DNA of 64,000 nt from Halictus rubicundus (GCF_050948215.1 NC_135149.1:9033001-9097000), one strand, 5' to 3'. Positions 35,911-46,970 are shown, counted from the stretch's first letter. Numbers and translations: made by a program. The notes: generated by a model from the sequence alone, not told the origin.

Positions 35911-36537
35911 TTTGCCGCGAAAATGCGGACATAGCTATTTCAATATTTTCTCAACATTTAAACTGCTATAACTTTGCTAAAATTTATCCAAATTTGATAC
36001 AAAAAAAAAACAAACATTTTAAAGCTTGAGATTTCTACTTTTTGTTCTATATATCGTTTTAACTAAAATGAGTGTTTTGAGAGCAAAATCTGTCCTTAAA
36101 GTTAAAGGTTATAATCAAAACTTTTACGTTATTCGTCTATTTTATGTGCACTGTCGAAAAGTATGATCATTTACATTTAAAATATCTTTTTAAAATACTT
36201 TTTACGAAAAGAATGCTGTTTTTTAAATATATGTAGGGTTGGCTCTAAGTAACGGTCTAACTCGTATTTTAACACGATAAAATAAGTTTAATAAAAGAAA
36301 GTATTCTTAGGCGGAGAACTTTGTGACGCATGTTCCTATGGAAATTAATAGAAATACAGGGTTTCCTATTAAAAGGTACATTCTCGTACCTATATATATT
36401 CTTCATCACTAAAATTAAATATCTTCATTAAGCGATATACACACAAATATAATTTTTCGACTTTTCAGCGTCAATACTACACTATGACTGATTCAACTAA
36501 CTATAATCGAAAAATAGAGGCAAATATCTATCTACAG
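35911..36537. other. AT-rich DNA, perhaps a TA-inserted element with one end
   Basis: Starts CAATGGGGTATTTGCCGCG directly after a TA inside the family A copy, as a Tc1/mariner-type insertion would. I find no opposite end and no continuation of the MITE, so a deletion must have followed if this is right. The interior has no coding frame. Confidence 0.35.
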
Positions 36538-36847
36538 CAGGGGTTCCCAACAGGGTCCAGGTGGACCCCTTGGGGTCCATGGAAGTTTGAAATGGTCTAT
36601 AGTATTCCAGGGGTCTATTCGGGGTCAATGATAAACGTTTCTGTTTTAAAATTTTATTTAATTTTTAACGAATGTAATTATTAGATAATAATATAATGTA
36701 TAAATATAATATAGATTTTCATAGGGCAGTGTGATCCACGCATCTAAAGGTGTATGCTGCATATTATAGAGAGAAATGTAAGAGGGTCGATGAAGAAAAT
36801 CATTCTTTCAAAAGGGGTCGATGTAAGAAAAAGGTTCGGAACCCCTG
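36538..36847. mobile_element. hAT-type MITE
   Basis: Ends CAGGGGTTCCCAAC and GTTCGGAACCCCTG, a common hAT terminus. The 8 bp outside, ATCTACAG and ACCTGCAG, agree at six positions and fit a worn target duplication. 310 bp with no coding sequence; GGGGTCCA/GGGGTCxA motifs repeat inside the left end. Confidence 0.85.
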
Positions 36848-37116
36848 ACCTGCAGCATACTATGAGCTCCCCGCACGTTTATGATTTAAACAATTCCTTC
36901 AAATGATTCCTTAGTAAGTAGTTACATTACGGAGATATTGCGAATGCGAACATGCCGGTATGTGAAAAGGTGTTCAAAATAATGTACGAGTACGGAACAC
37001 TGTCTCAACGAAAAGCAAAAATCAATTTGCATTACTGTCTAATTTATAAAATCGCGTGTACAGTGTATTTAGAAATGAAGTCTTCAATGATCGTCCCAAA
37101 GGGATTCTAATAAACA
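36848..37116. other. AT-rich non-coding DNA
   Basis: Nothing recognised. Confidence 0.35.
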
Positions 37117-37118
37117 TA

Positions 37119-37282
37119 GGATAAGGGGCCCAATTACTGTGCCTATAGTAATTACACTTATTTCTGTAGCATAATGAATATTAAAAAAGAAATATTAAAT
37201 TTTATATATCCCTGTTTTAATATTCATTATGCTTTAAAAATAACTATAATTAATATAGGCATAGTAATTGCGTCCCCTAACC
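37119..37282. mobile_element. Palindromic MITE (family C), copy 2
   Basis: TA at 37117-37118 and 37283-37284. Ends GGATAAGGGGCCCAATTACTG and inverse-type AGTAATTGCGTCCCCTAACC; the same inner segments as the 30750 copy. 164 bp. Confidence 0.83.
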
Positions 37283-37881
37283 TATTATAATTGTTCAAGC
37301 TATTGAACAAAAAGAAATTGTTTAAAATTATTTTTGTCTATAAGAAGACCAGAAGAAAATAAAAAACCAAGTCGACATTCTTGTCTCCTCTTTAAACATT
37401 TTCGCATTAACAAGATGACGTCTGGACTCGTACAGAATGGAGCGTCTACAGGGGAAAGAGGAAGCAATTCTATGATGTGATAATTGACCGAATTAATCGA
37501 GAATATTTAATAAGGAGGGTTCCGCCGTTTGAATGGGAGAAAAGTGACACAACGGGGGTCTGATTGCCGCTCGAGTATAAGAAGGTTTTCATTTCATAAA
37601 GCGGCAAGACATCGCGCGCGGTGAATCGGCCGTCTGATTCACTGTCACGATCTCTACTAATTAAAATGATTTCCGTGCGATCTCGCTGAATAATTTTATC
37701 TTCTTAATCACTGGATATTCATCGCATGAAAGAGACTTGATTTTAAGTGCGGCCTCTAATAATTTCTAATAACGACGAAGGCCCCCGCGCTACCTTCGCA
37801 GCCTTGTCATTAGGCTGCCGCGCGAGCACATGTCTCTGCCACTTATGCAAATTATCGACGGGTTACTTTCGCACCCTTTTT

Positions 37882-37883
<2 letters not shown>

Positions 37884-37918
<35 letters not shown>
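37884..37918 (+). repeat. (CGT)n trinucleotide repeat
   Basis: About 11-12 perfect CGT units. In one plus-strand frame it would encode a Val run, but the surrounding frame is not convincing as a gene. Confidence 0.95.
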
Positions 37919-38884
37919 GTTCCTTCGCGTACGAGTGCGATCATAAAGCGGCACAGGATCTGGGGGATGTTCATGCGCGTACACATAGAATTTCTGAGCG
38001 ACGGTGAATCTCTATATTACACGCTCATGCGAGAAATGCTGTATTTTTAGCCTTTCCAATTTACTCTACTTTTTAGAGGCGTCGCGAACATTTTCGAAGT
38101 GTATTTCTTTGCGAAATTGTACTACACTGAACGAAATTTACAAATATCAGCGCAAAGCGAACTAATTGAGAATCAATTGTTAAATTTTATGCAGTTATGC
38201 GAAAAATGAGTGGATGTAACTTGAAACAATGGAGGATTTAGAAATACTGTTTTATTCTCTTCAACTTATTAAACATATTGAGAAACAAAATTTCTATTTC
38301 CCCGATGATTAATTCTCTAACAATTCATTTAGTAACTTCAAAGTGCCATTGTCATTAGAATATTGTAAACAAGTATATTTACATTTTTCTGAAATCTAAT
38401 CTAATAGAAAGTGTCAGCTACATTTATACGGAAATAATGATAAATTGTTGGTTCTATTTAGAAGCAACAAAAACAGAAGTTACATCATCGCGTTCAAAAT
38501 AAATCAAGCACACGAAAGAAATATACGGGAACATTTTCGATGAACTTTCAGAGGAACTTTTGCAAAAGTACTCTAACGAATATCGATCCGCAGATACCGG
38601 AAGATTAATTCTCGCGACTCCTTATCTCGCCGTCATCCACGATCGAAACGCACCGGCCGGACACGCGATCCCACGTTCGCCAATGTCGCTGGAATAATCG
38701 CAATAAATTCGGCCGATGAATCGCGAACGACCCGCGGCATTTTCGCGGAGCGCCACCCTCGGAGGAAGCTCGTCCTTTTCCCGGGCTTGCATTATCAATT
38801 CGTCAAAAATATTCGATATGGCCACGCTCGGCGCGTTCAAACTCCCCTCCCTCGCGTCACCGCCACTTGAAAAAAACCGGAGAA

Positions 38885-38942
38885 TATACATACATATGCG
38901 TATATATATGTATACATATATATGTATATATGTATATATAGA
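38885..38942. repeat. TATATG-type microsatellite
   Basis: Alternating purine-pyrimidine run of ATATAC/ATATATG units, self-complementary over short stretches. Confidence 0.9.
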
Positions 38943-39276
38943 AAGTAAAAAAAAAAAACGTTAAATTCGTTGGTGTAAAGAGGTGGGGATGTGGGTGGAG
39001 GGGTCGGCGAAAAAGAGAAAACCGGGGGAGCGGTGGGAAGGAGCAACGAAAAAAAAAAATTCCAGCTGTACACGCTTCGAAGCCGAAATTCAATTTATAA
39101 TATGACAGCAGATATTCGATTTTAAAGTCCATTTTTCATTTTCGGTCCGCAGTACGCACACACGTCCTGACGTACGCGTGTTTTTCTAAAATTCGACCGA
39201 AGTGTCCAGCGAGCGGCCGACGAAAATACCGGAGGCACGGGCGTTTAAATCGCCGCCCCGGCTTTCCGTCGATTGC

Positions 39277-39279
<3 letters not shown>

Positions 39280-39324
<45 letters not shown>

Positions 39325-39329
39325 TGTGT
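39280..39329. repeat. Compound (CT)n(GT)n microsatellite
   Basis: About 13 CT units pass directly into about 11 TG units, followed by further imperfect CT. Confidence 0.95.
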
Positions 39330-39722
39330 CTCTATTTTTCTCTCACCCTCTATCTCTCTCGGATATGAATCTTAACACGTCCAGGAATGGTCGCGAGTTT
39401 TCACGCACGTTTTAGAGCCGGCGAACGAAGAGCCGCGGGATTAGTCGGTTTTACTGCTCCTCTACCGCGATTAGATGCGCCCGGAATAACGGAAGTAATC
39501 GGACTGTATGATTCTTCGTCTATATCGCGTTTTTCTGCCGTTTACGCGCGCTTCGAACTCGAATCGAGTTCACTGTTTGCTTCGCAGCGACTTACAAGCC
39601 CCGTCAGTATTTAAAGGGTTATGTAAAATTGGCACTTTGTTGTTACAAAGAATGGTCGAATTATTGGAGGGGTAATTGTAGAAATTAGCCCTCGGACTCC
39701 TGCGAGATCTAGGCCTACGCCG

Positions 39723-40232
39723 CACAGTGGGCAATTTGGAGAAAATCGGATTCAAAATCAAGGAACTTTCGATAGGAATGAGGTAGAGCAATGAAATTTT
39801 TTTTAAATGAAAGCTGAAACTTTGTAGAATATGGGAAAAATAGGGAGATTATTACCATCCAATCATTTCAACGAAAAAATGACTTCATTAGTTTTTGTCA
39901 CAAAAATCTATTTTTTGCAAAATCCTGAGGTCGTAGACAAATTTTGAGACTAGGTTTGAAATCAGCGTGAAAAAATCTATGGGAAATGATGTATAGCATG
40001 TTATAAAAAAATTTTTTCCGCGCGTGGTATTGGAAAAACTAAAATTTTCTTGAATTTGTGCGCGTTTAACGAATTTTCTCGAGGTTAAAAAACGTTCGTA
40101 CCACAATCTCTCTATTTTTCCCATATTCTACAAAGTTGCAGCTTTCATTTAAAATAAATTTCATCGCTCTACCTCATTTCTATCGAAAGTTCTTTGATTT
40201 TGAATCCGATTTCGTCCAAATTGCCCACTGTG
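39723..40232. mobile_element. Transib-like MITE
   Basis: A 510-bp element whose inverted ends of about 127 bp begin CACAGTGGGCAATTTGG. The flanks are CGCCG on both sides (39718-39722 and 40233-40237), a 5-bp duplication matching the CGNCG consensus of Transib transposons. Transib ends, like RAG signal sequences, start with a CACWRTG heptamer, and CACAGTG is the canonical form. The arms differ at about eight positions by eye. The centre has no coding sequence, so it would depend on a transposase elsewhere. Confidence 0.85.
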
Positions 40233-40366
40233 CGCCGGAGACATTTCTGGCTCACACCGATATTTCACTGCTACAGTTTTATTCCGACATAAGACGATAG
40301 CTCGGGACCGGCTTTCGTCGTATTTCGGATGAGGGTTCCTTGACTTCGTTGAGAATTGTATCTCAA

Positions 40367-40624
40367 CACATTCGCGACCGCTGACGTGAATTCACGTCAT
40401 TTTAAATTCTATTCCTGATTGCCGCTGACGTGAATTCACATCATTTAAAATTCAATTCTTGATTGCCTCTTACGTGAATTCACGTCCTGCAATTTTTATT
40501 TCTTAATGCTGCAACATTAGGCGCATTAATGGGATTGGATTTAAATTTAAATTATTAATTAATTTAATAAATTAATTAATCCTTGCTTTAGCGATACAAA
40601 AAAAATTTTCCGGTCGCGAATGTG
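40367..40624. mobile_element. piggyBac-like MITE with internal palindromic repeats
   Basis: Ends CACATTCGCGACCGC and the inverse CCGGTCGCGAATGTG. TTAA follows at 40625-40628; the left target is TCAA, one change from TTAA. The left third holds three 44-bp tandem units (see 40380). The right part is AT-rich with TTAAT repeats. No coding sequence. Confidence 0.75.
40380..40511. repeat. Three 44-bp units with an 18-bp palindrome
   Basis: Each unit has the palindrome TGACGTGAATTCACGTCA or a one- to three-base variant (40382, 40426, 40470), then ATTTTAAATTCxATTCxTGA and TTGCC. Spacing is exactly 44 bp. Confidence 0.9.
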
Positions 40625-40739
40625 TTAAATCGCGAATTAATTTATTTTCATGGAGACATGTTTGACAAGAGGTTGAGGTATTTGGAAGAGTACGTGTTTG
40701 ATACTGTGGCTGTAGTCATTTGATTACCTAATTGCGCTT

Positions 40740-41590
40740 ACTTCAATACGTGGGAATTTAAAGAAGAAACGAACGGGATAACTTATTATTTTTTGCCATC
40801 GTTTCGATATAAATATAGCATATAGTGATACCTTATAATACGCCAGATTTTAGAAAAACATAAATACGCCTACTTCGTCGCAATATCTTGAGAAAATTGG
40901 CACTTTAAAATTACTTCAATGGAAATTTAAAGAACAGAGGGATAAGACAATGCATTATTTTTTACAAGCATTTGGATATAAATACAGAGTATTGGGGGAC
41001 AGCCAACTGAAATAGACGTCAGAGAAATATAAATATGTTGGTTTTGTAGGAACAATGAATAAAAATGACACTTTAGAAACATCACAGCAAAAGAATGATT
41101 AAAAAAGAAAGGAATAGAATAGTTTAATACTTTTTGCAAGTATTTGGATATAAATACAGCATATTGGGACTCTGTTAACTAAAATAGACGTCGGAAAAAT
41201 ATAAATATGTTGGTCTAAATAAAAAGGGTACTTTGAAGACACCACAGCAAATGAATGATCAAAAAATAGAAAGGAATAAGACAGTTTATTACTTTCTGCA
41301 AATATTTGGATATAAATACAACATATTGGTACTCTGTTAACTAAAATAGAAAAATATAAACATGTTCGTTTCGTAGGGACAATAAAAATGGCACTTTGAA
41401 GACACCACAGCAAATTAAATATTGAAGGAGGAAATAATAAGACAAGATATTACTGTTTACAAGTATCTGGATGTAAAGACAGCATGTGACGATACTTCAA
41501 AATAAAATATGTCTTAAAAGAACATAAATATTTCTGCATCACAGCAACATTTTAACAAAAATGATACTTTTGGACTTGTGAAAAGATTGA
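40740..41590. repeat. Degenerate ~165-bp tandem array, five units
   Basis: Units share GGGATAAGACA, TTTGGATATAAATACAGCAT, AAATAGACGTC, AAATATAAATATGTTGGT, and CACTTTGAAGACACCACAGCA segments in order. The GATATAAATA core lies at about 40806, 40975, 41147, 41309 and 41470 (periods about 169, 172, 162 and 161 bp). The central three units are clearly alike, the outer ones weaker. The 104-codon minus-strand frame here is a translation of the repeat, not a gene. Confidence 0.87.
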
Positions 41591-42808
41591 ACAAGAAAAT
41601 AAAATAAGATAATACAGTAAAAAAATGCCTGCATTCACACACATATTTTTCCACAGAAGGTGAACAGTACTCGTGAACAGCTGACCATTTTCATGAACGT
41701 GTCTTAAATACTTGTAAATACAAATTCGGTGTATACAACTGTTTAATACACAGCCAACAGAAGCTAAACCAGACAAACATATACGTACATTATTCAAGAC
41801 TCTCTAGCTTTAAATAAAAGCTTCATAACCTTCCCCAAACGTACATGCGATCACATAGAGGCCATAAATGCGTAAAATCCACAGTGCAATTGGACCATGG
41901 AACACGCCTCTCGCGAATCTCCGATATCCGACAGAAAACGGTACGAGCTAACATGGTAATAATTTACAATAGCACTCTAGACACTGTTTAATAACAAAAA
42001 GATAGGAGTGAGCGAGAAAGAGAGAGAGGGGGGGGGGAGAGTAGAACGTGGTCAGAGTACAATTTACGGTCGGACAGTGGAACGGAGCGTTTCGTCTGGC
42101 ATATCGGGGGCCGTTATCGAGCATCGGCCAACCTGATTATGCTAAGCACCAAAATCGATAGCATTAGGACGCAGACGTTCCCTGCTCCCCCGTTGGGAGC
42201 GGTCGAGCTCCTCGTCGGCCGATCCGAACCCTTTCGTTCATGTAATCACGGCGACATAATCAGTATGCAAAGTCCGGGGGCCTGGGTCCAGTCCACTCGG
42301 CGTCAACGAACTCGCTGCGAAACGTTTCTGCTTTACATCCTCGTCCATAAGTCATCGCACAATCAAATGCTCTGCAAAAGTTACCGACACTTTAACTACC
42401 GTGACGTCATTCAAAAATTCGTACAGCAATGTACAGTGAGCGATCTAATTATTACGATACGAAAAATTGTGTGAGTGGCAGATAATGTTGTCTACAGGAT
42501 CACTAAGTGTGTATTTTTTTTGGAAACTTCAATGCTTCAGTGGACTGTGTATGCAAAATAAAAATTGTCTGTGTTGGTTGCAAGAATTTCATAATTTGCT
42601 TCTTGACATAAACTTGACTGTTTAAAATTGACTGTCATTTTGAAATTGGTAATCTAATAATTGGCTTTAACCAGTTAAGCGCGTTCGACCTGTATACACG
42701 TCAATCCGAAACTCTATTGCGGTGCGGTTAACGTTAATGAATTGTTAATTTCTTCTCGAATAAAAACGTAATTCTTTCTCATTTTTGTTTTACTGTTTTC
42801 GTAAAATA
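41591..42808. other. Unrecognised non-coding stretch
   Basis: AT-rich, with a GC-rich part at 42030-42330. The 111-codon plus-strand frame at 42139-42474 has no family resemblance. A short palindrome-like GACCTGTATACACGTC lies near 42689. Confidence 0.35.
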
Positions 42809-42810
42809 TA

Positions 42811-42968
42811 CAGGGTAAAATATACAGAGTGCACGCGCACTAGACAAATTTTCAAACTCATTATTCTCGAAAACAAAGCCTTGTATCAAAAAATTTTATT
42901 CTATATTTTCAGTTTTTCATGTAGAATCATCCCCTGCTCGGTTGTACCACCAGTTACGGGACACCCTG
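42811..42968. mobile_element. Mariner-type MITE remnant
   Basis: TA at 42809-42810 and 42969-42970. The right end, CAGTTACGGGACACCCTG, is a typical mariner-like terminus, preceded by AGAATCATCCCCTGC as at 20326. The left end shares only CAGGGT, so it is worn or deleted. Confidence 0.5.
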
Positions 42969-42970
42969 TA

Positions 42971-44369
42971 CAATAGCGGCTTTTGGCCTGTGTTCGACGT
43001 ATATATTTCTCATTGCTTGATTTTAATTCCGCGCCGTGAGGAATTTTTCAAATTAAACTCCACAGTTAATTGGTTAATAATTCCATCATCCACGAAATAT
43101 ATTTTCCACTTTTCTTCTCCTCGTGTTCATTATGTGCCCCTTAAAGTTCAATGTTTAAGGAGTCATTTTAAAGGGAAAGTTTCAAGTCTGTAGTGGATTC
43201 AGGCACGAGCAAAATTTTTCTATCTTTCTACAGACGTTTGAATTTGCGAAAGTATAATTTTATTTTGATTTGAAGAAAGCGAAAAACGTTGCCATTTGGT
43301 AAATTCTAAAAAGGTCTATTCGCTTAGGATCAGTGAAGAACGTGTAAACTTGTCAGGAGGGACGAACGAGGGTTAAAGAGATAAGGAATTTTCCTGTCTT
43401 AAGTCGTGTACTATTGTCGTCTGTTAGATCTCGTGTTAGGCACACGTCTCGTATCTGGCACAAGTACCGTACGTCCGCGTGCATACGTTCGATTTCCTGG
43501 CGGGCCGGAACGGCGAAATCCTGATGTTCTGCGCGCATTTGTAATAGCCAGCCCCGTAGAACTGAGAAATGACCAATTTATCATTTTCGTTCGGTCTGGC
43601 CGGCCGTGGCCGGTAACCGATGCGCATAAATTGCATCCCGAAATTCCGGCGCAACGCCTCGGCACGTAATCCGACAATATGTAGAACTCCCGAGCCCCTG
43701 GATAGATCATAATGGAATTTTAATAGTATTTTTATCGTCTTCCGCGCCTCGATCGAATCGCTCCCTCGAGAACTCGCCGGCGACTTGAGAAACGTCTGCC
43801 GACCGAGAAACTTTTGGTGTTGTCGAAATTTTCTTTAAATGCCGCGCGACCTGTGGCCCGCTCGAATTATTTGTATTTTGGCGCACGTGTTCGGCTCGCG
43901 TGCGGCGGAATTTTTCAGCATCGAAATGGGGGTGCGATGATTTCTGTTGACCGCGGGAGTTTTCGCTTTCGATGATTCCGCAGAGGGGTCGGAACTCGGT
44001 CAAAATTTCTGCCGCGAGGGTCGATCGAGAGAGAAAGAGCCGCGCGAATGTGGAATAAATAATATATGCCGAAGGGTAACGAATGATCCAGAAAGCACCC
44101 CTTGTTCCAAGTAGTGCGCCGGGAAAGTTCATAGTTGAAATATTCCCCGGGACGTGATGGAGGGAGCGAAATCATTTTCAATTTTAAAGGGCTGGGGGAG
44201 GCACTTTGTCTTTTGCTTCCTTTCTTTTCTATTATTAATCGACTGACTTTCCTTCGTCTACTGCGATACGAAACTTGTGCCTTCGTTTGGTTATTGTTTT
44301 TCTGGATTAGGGAGTCGTTGTGCTTGTTCGAAGCTCAACTGGCATTTACTTGCGCAAAAAATTGATCGA
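42971..44369. other. Unrecognised; CpG-rich 43400-44160
   Basis: Overlapping frames on both strands (up to 141 codons on minus, 43707-44132) without family resemblance. It may be conserved non-coding DNA. Confidence 0.35.
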
Positions 44370-44447
44370 TACATCATCAATCACCCATCAAACAGACATG
44401 CAACTTTCAAACCAACCATACTCAAACATCCATATACATACATTACA
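44370..44447 (+). repeat. Direct duplication flanking a TTAA MITE, unit 1
   Basis: CATCAATCACCCATCAAACA, then AAACCAACCATACTCAAACA and TCCATATA. The second unit lies beyond the MITE at 44661-44728. Confidence 0.75.
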
Positions 44448-44451
44448 TTAA

Positions 44452-44657
44452 CGCTAAACCTATCACGGTCGAAATGGCCGGTATTCTATTTCACAATTAT
44501 TGCGATTATAAAAACGTTTTCATAAGAAATTACTAAATTGACTTCTTTATTGAAGCAGATATTGTAATGCAAATCGTACGAAGTTTAAGTAAATTCAATC
44601 TTCTCCTTTCTATGAGATGTCTCACTTTTATATGTTTTGTGCTTGGTAGCTTTAGTG
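44452..44657. mobile_element. piggyBac-like MITE (family P1), copy 2
   Basis: TTAA at 44448-44451 and 44658-44661. Ends CGCTAAACCTATCA and inverse-type TGGTAGCTTTAGTG. Next to the left end lies CACGGTCGAAATGGCCGGT, comparable to the 11491 copy. 206 bp, no coding sequence. Confidence 0.82.
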
Positions 44658-44660
44658 TTA

Positions 44661-44728
44661 ATCAATCATCAAACAAACTACAACAAAAATACAATATTCA
44701 AACCGACCGTACTCAAACATCCATGTAT
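44661..44728 (+). repeat. Direct duplication flanking a TTAA MITE, unit 2
   Basis: ATCAATCATCAAACAAACTA, then CAAACCGACCGTACTCAAAC and ATCCATGTA, matching 44370-44447 in order. Confidence 0.75.
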
Positions 44729-44839
44729 TACTCGCAAACAACATTGCATCTACCTCTTTGTATAAGCTAACTGCATCACGAACGACATCAAAAGCTATCG
44801 AAACAAACTGAAATATACAACTCCCAAAGCAAACAGAAT

Positions 44840-45594
44840 CGTGTCATCACAGAGTCACACGGTACCAAAATACCAGACTGAAATCCTGCCGAACAGGCTC
44901 CCATCCTTGCACGCTAGACGTCCTCCATCACCGAAGACAGTTCACCCCTTAGCTGACTTACCCCTCTGGTCTGGGCGCCGTGGGTATCGTCGGGTCCCGT
45001 TTTCCCGAGCCGCAGGGGCAGTTACCGGTCGCACGCCGTCCGTTTCCTGTCGTTACAGATCTTAACGTTCTAATCAAGCATCCTAATGTAGCCACAAATT
45101 ATTACAACCTCTCGTTGCGGCCCGGTTCCCGGGCTGAGTCGTGGAAGATCCCGTTGGACTGCGCTCTCTCGGGCCACACGTAGCCAACAACCAGCAGCAG
45201 CTTGTTCCCTGGGTCCCGTTGGAAACGAGCGTCGGGGGCATTTGCATCCAAGTGGCGTCCGTTAGCAATCCTAGCCCAATAATCCCTGTTCCACGTCGTC
45301 TATCGGCGGACGCTATCGGCTAATGACAAAACTACAGGCTCCGACGGCAGCGCATCGGTCGCCTGGCCAGTGGTGCTAGCCCGGTGGACGTAGGGTATCA
45401 AGTTGTTGCCGGTCCAGTTCAGTTGGACCCTCGCTCTCTGGCCAAATGATAATTTGCAGAGCCCTCTTCCTCCTACCCTAACCACCTCCACCAACCACCG
45501 AAACCCACCTCTTCTCCAGGACCCTATTTTCCTCCTCTATCCTATCGGTACACCCTCTCCTCCGACTTCAACCCTGTGTCCCCCCTGCTACCCT

Positions 45595-45625
<31 letters not shown>

Positions 45626-45932
45626 ATGGGCCCCCCTTTAACCCGCAGTAGAACTCGTCCTGCCGCTCCCCCCTCTCTACGTTCATGTCCACCCTTTGAT
45701 TACGTCATAGCCCCTCGCCGTCCCCTGCCCTCAATCCTCTAATTATATTCACTCGCCGCTCCGACTCTCCGGCTCCAGGGGGTCCAATTCCGTTCACCTT
45801 TCATTACGAACTGGCTACGATTCCAGCGATCGAACCAGCCGCGTGTTTTTTCCCTTTCTTTTCTATCCATCCACCGGACCCGTTCACTTGTATGCAAGCC
45901 GCCTCTGCTGCCTCTGTCCTCCGTCTCCTGCC

Positions 45933-45963
<31 letters not shown>

Positions 45964-46011
45964 TCGCTCAGTCTTTCTCTATCTTTGTCTCTCTTTCTCT
46001 TTCTGTCTCCC

Positions 46012-46060
<49 letters not shown>

Positions 46061-46300
46061 TCTGTCTCCGTTCGTTCTATGCCTGGACTCCCTGGGATCT
46101 CTCTGTTGCCGCCCGGTGCATGTGCAGCCCGCGACTGGAATGGTGCCTCGGAATTTCCGCGTGCGTGCTGCTGGATATGTCGCACGCGAGAGAGGGGCGG
46201 GATTAAGTTTCTCGATTATTCGGCCGCGGGATCGACTTGACTGATCGGCGATCCTCGTGCTGATCATGGTCAGGTTGTCGAGGTGGTCGAGGATCGTGAT
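44840..46300. promoter_or_regulatory. CpG-rich, CT-tract-rich block; possible promoter region
   Basis: GC-rich DNA followed by three CT microsatellites (45592-45625, 45931-45958, 46014-46054). On the minus strand a GC-rich stretch from about 45494 to 45114 reads open except for one TAG near 45300; I cannot assign it to a family. Composition resembles the 22.4-24.3 kb block. I infer a possible promoter or 5' exon region; nothing proves it. Confidence 0.35.
46014..46054. repeat. (CT)n microsatellite
   Basis: About 20 CT units without interruption; two shorter CT runs lie at 45592 and 45931. Leu/Ser-rich frames over it are artefacts. Confidence 0.95.
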
Positions 46301-46439
46301 GCTCTAGAGGATGATCGCGGTGTTAGATCGTTTGCGATCGCCTTTCTCGCTGGACGATGTCCGTAGTGCTTGGAAATCGTTCACAAGGGGTTGTGATGCT
46401 CGTGAGTGGAATCTTTTATTAAATTTTGATGCTGTGTTG

Positions 46440-46965
46440 AAAAAAGAATCCGTATTGAAAGCGAATATTTAGGTGTGAGTAATCCTGAAGGGGCAAGGGA
46501 GTAATAAGATTTTTCTGTTGGTGCATGGATGTTGGAATTTTGTAGAGCCTACGTGACTGTGAAACTAAGAAATTGTTTATTTCTACGTTTTCATCTTAAA
46601 CTGTCCGAATCTTTAAATTGAAACGTATCTGTGCATGTAATTATTTAATTTCGGCCCTGTGCTTAAGACTAGAACCTTCAGTCAAAAAAAAATGAGTCCG
46701 TGTCAGGAATACGGAAGACACAAGGGAGTAACCAGATTTTTCTGTAGGTTAAATTGTTATTTAAGTTGTTGCTTGGTTATAGTTTGTGAGGGACCATTGT
46801 GCAATTGTGGAATTTTTGAGCTGTTTTTACACATTAAAACTGGAAAGATTAAGTCTCTATTGTCGCGTTGGAGAATAGTATGTTTGTTGGAGAAAATTGA
46901 GTCGCTATGAGCAACCCCGAAGGTAAGAGTGGGTACATAATTTTTTTACTCTGGATTGGAACTAT
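46440..46965. repeat. Degenerate ~215-bp tandem array, three units
   Basis: GGGAGTAATAAGATTTTTCTG (46497), GGGAGTAACCAGATTTTTCTG (46724) and a weaker GGGTACATAATTTTTTTAC (46931), each preceded by GAATCCGTAT/GAGTCCGTGT/GAGTCGCTAT-type sequence. Periods about 227 and 207 bp. Confidence 0.65.
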
Positions 46966-46970
46966 TTCTA

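Larger units (their letters stand above)
37285..39722. other. Unrecognised DNA with several microsatellites
   Basis: No gene recognised. CpG-rich at 37500-38030 and 38580-39620. Contains the simple repeats listed separately. The AT-rich 38040-38560 section has nothing I recognise. Confidence 0.4.

Noticed and set aside
41099..41413. 104-codon minus-strand frame with an internally repeated protein
   Set aside because: The protein repeat is simply the translation of the ~165-bp DNA array.
43411..44132. Overlapping open frames on both strands (up to 141 codons)
   Set aside because: CpG-rich, stop-poor DNA gives open frames on all strands; no motif supports any of them.
45968..46244. Arg/Glu-rich and Leu/Ser-rich frames over CT repeats
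   Set aside because: Artefacts of the dinucleotide repeat.
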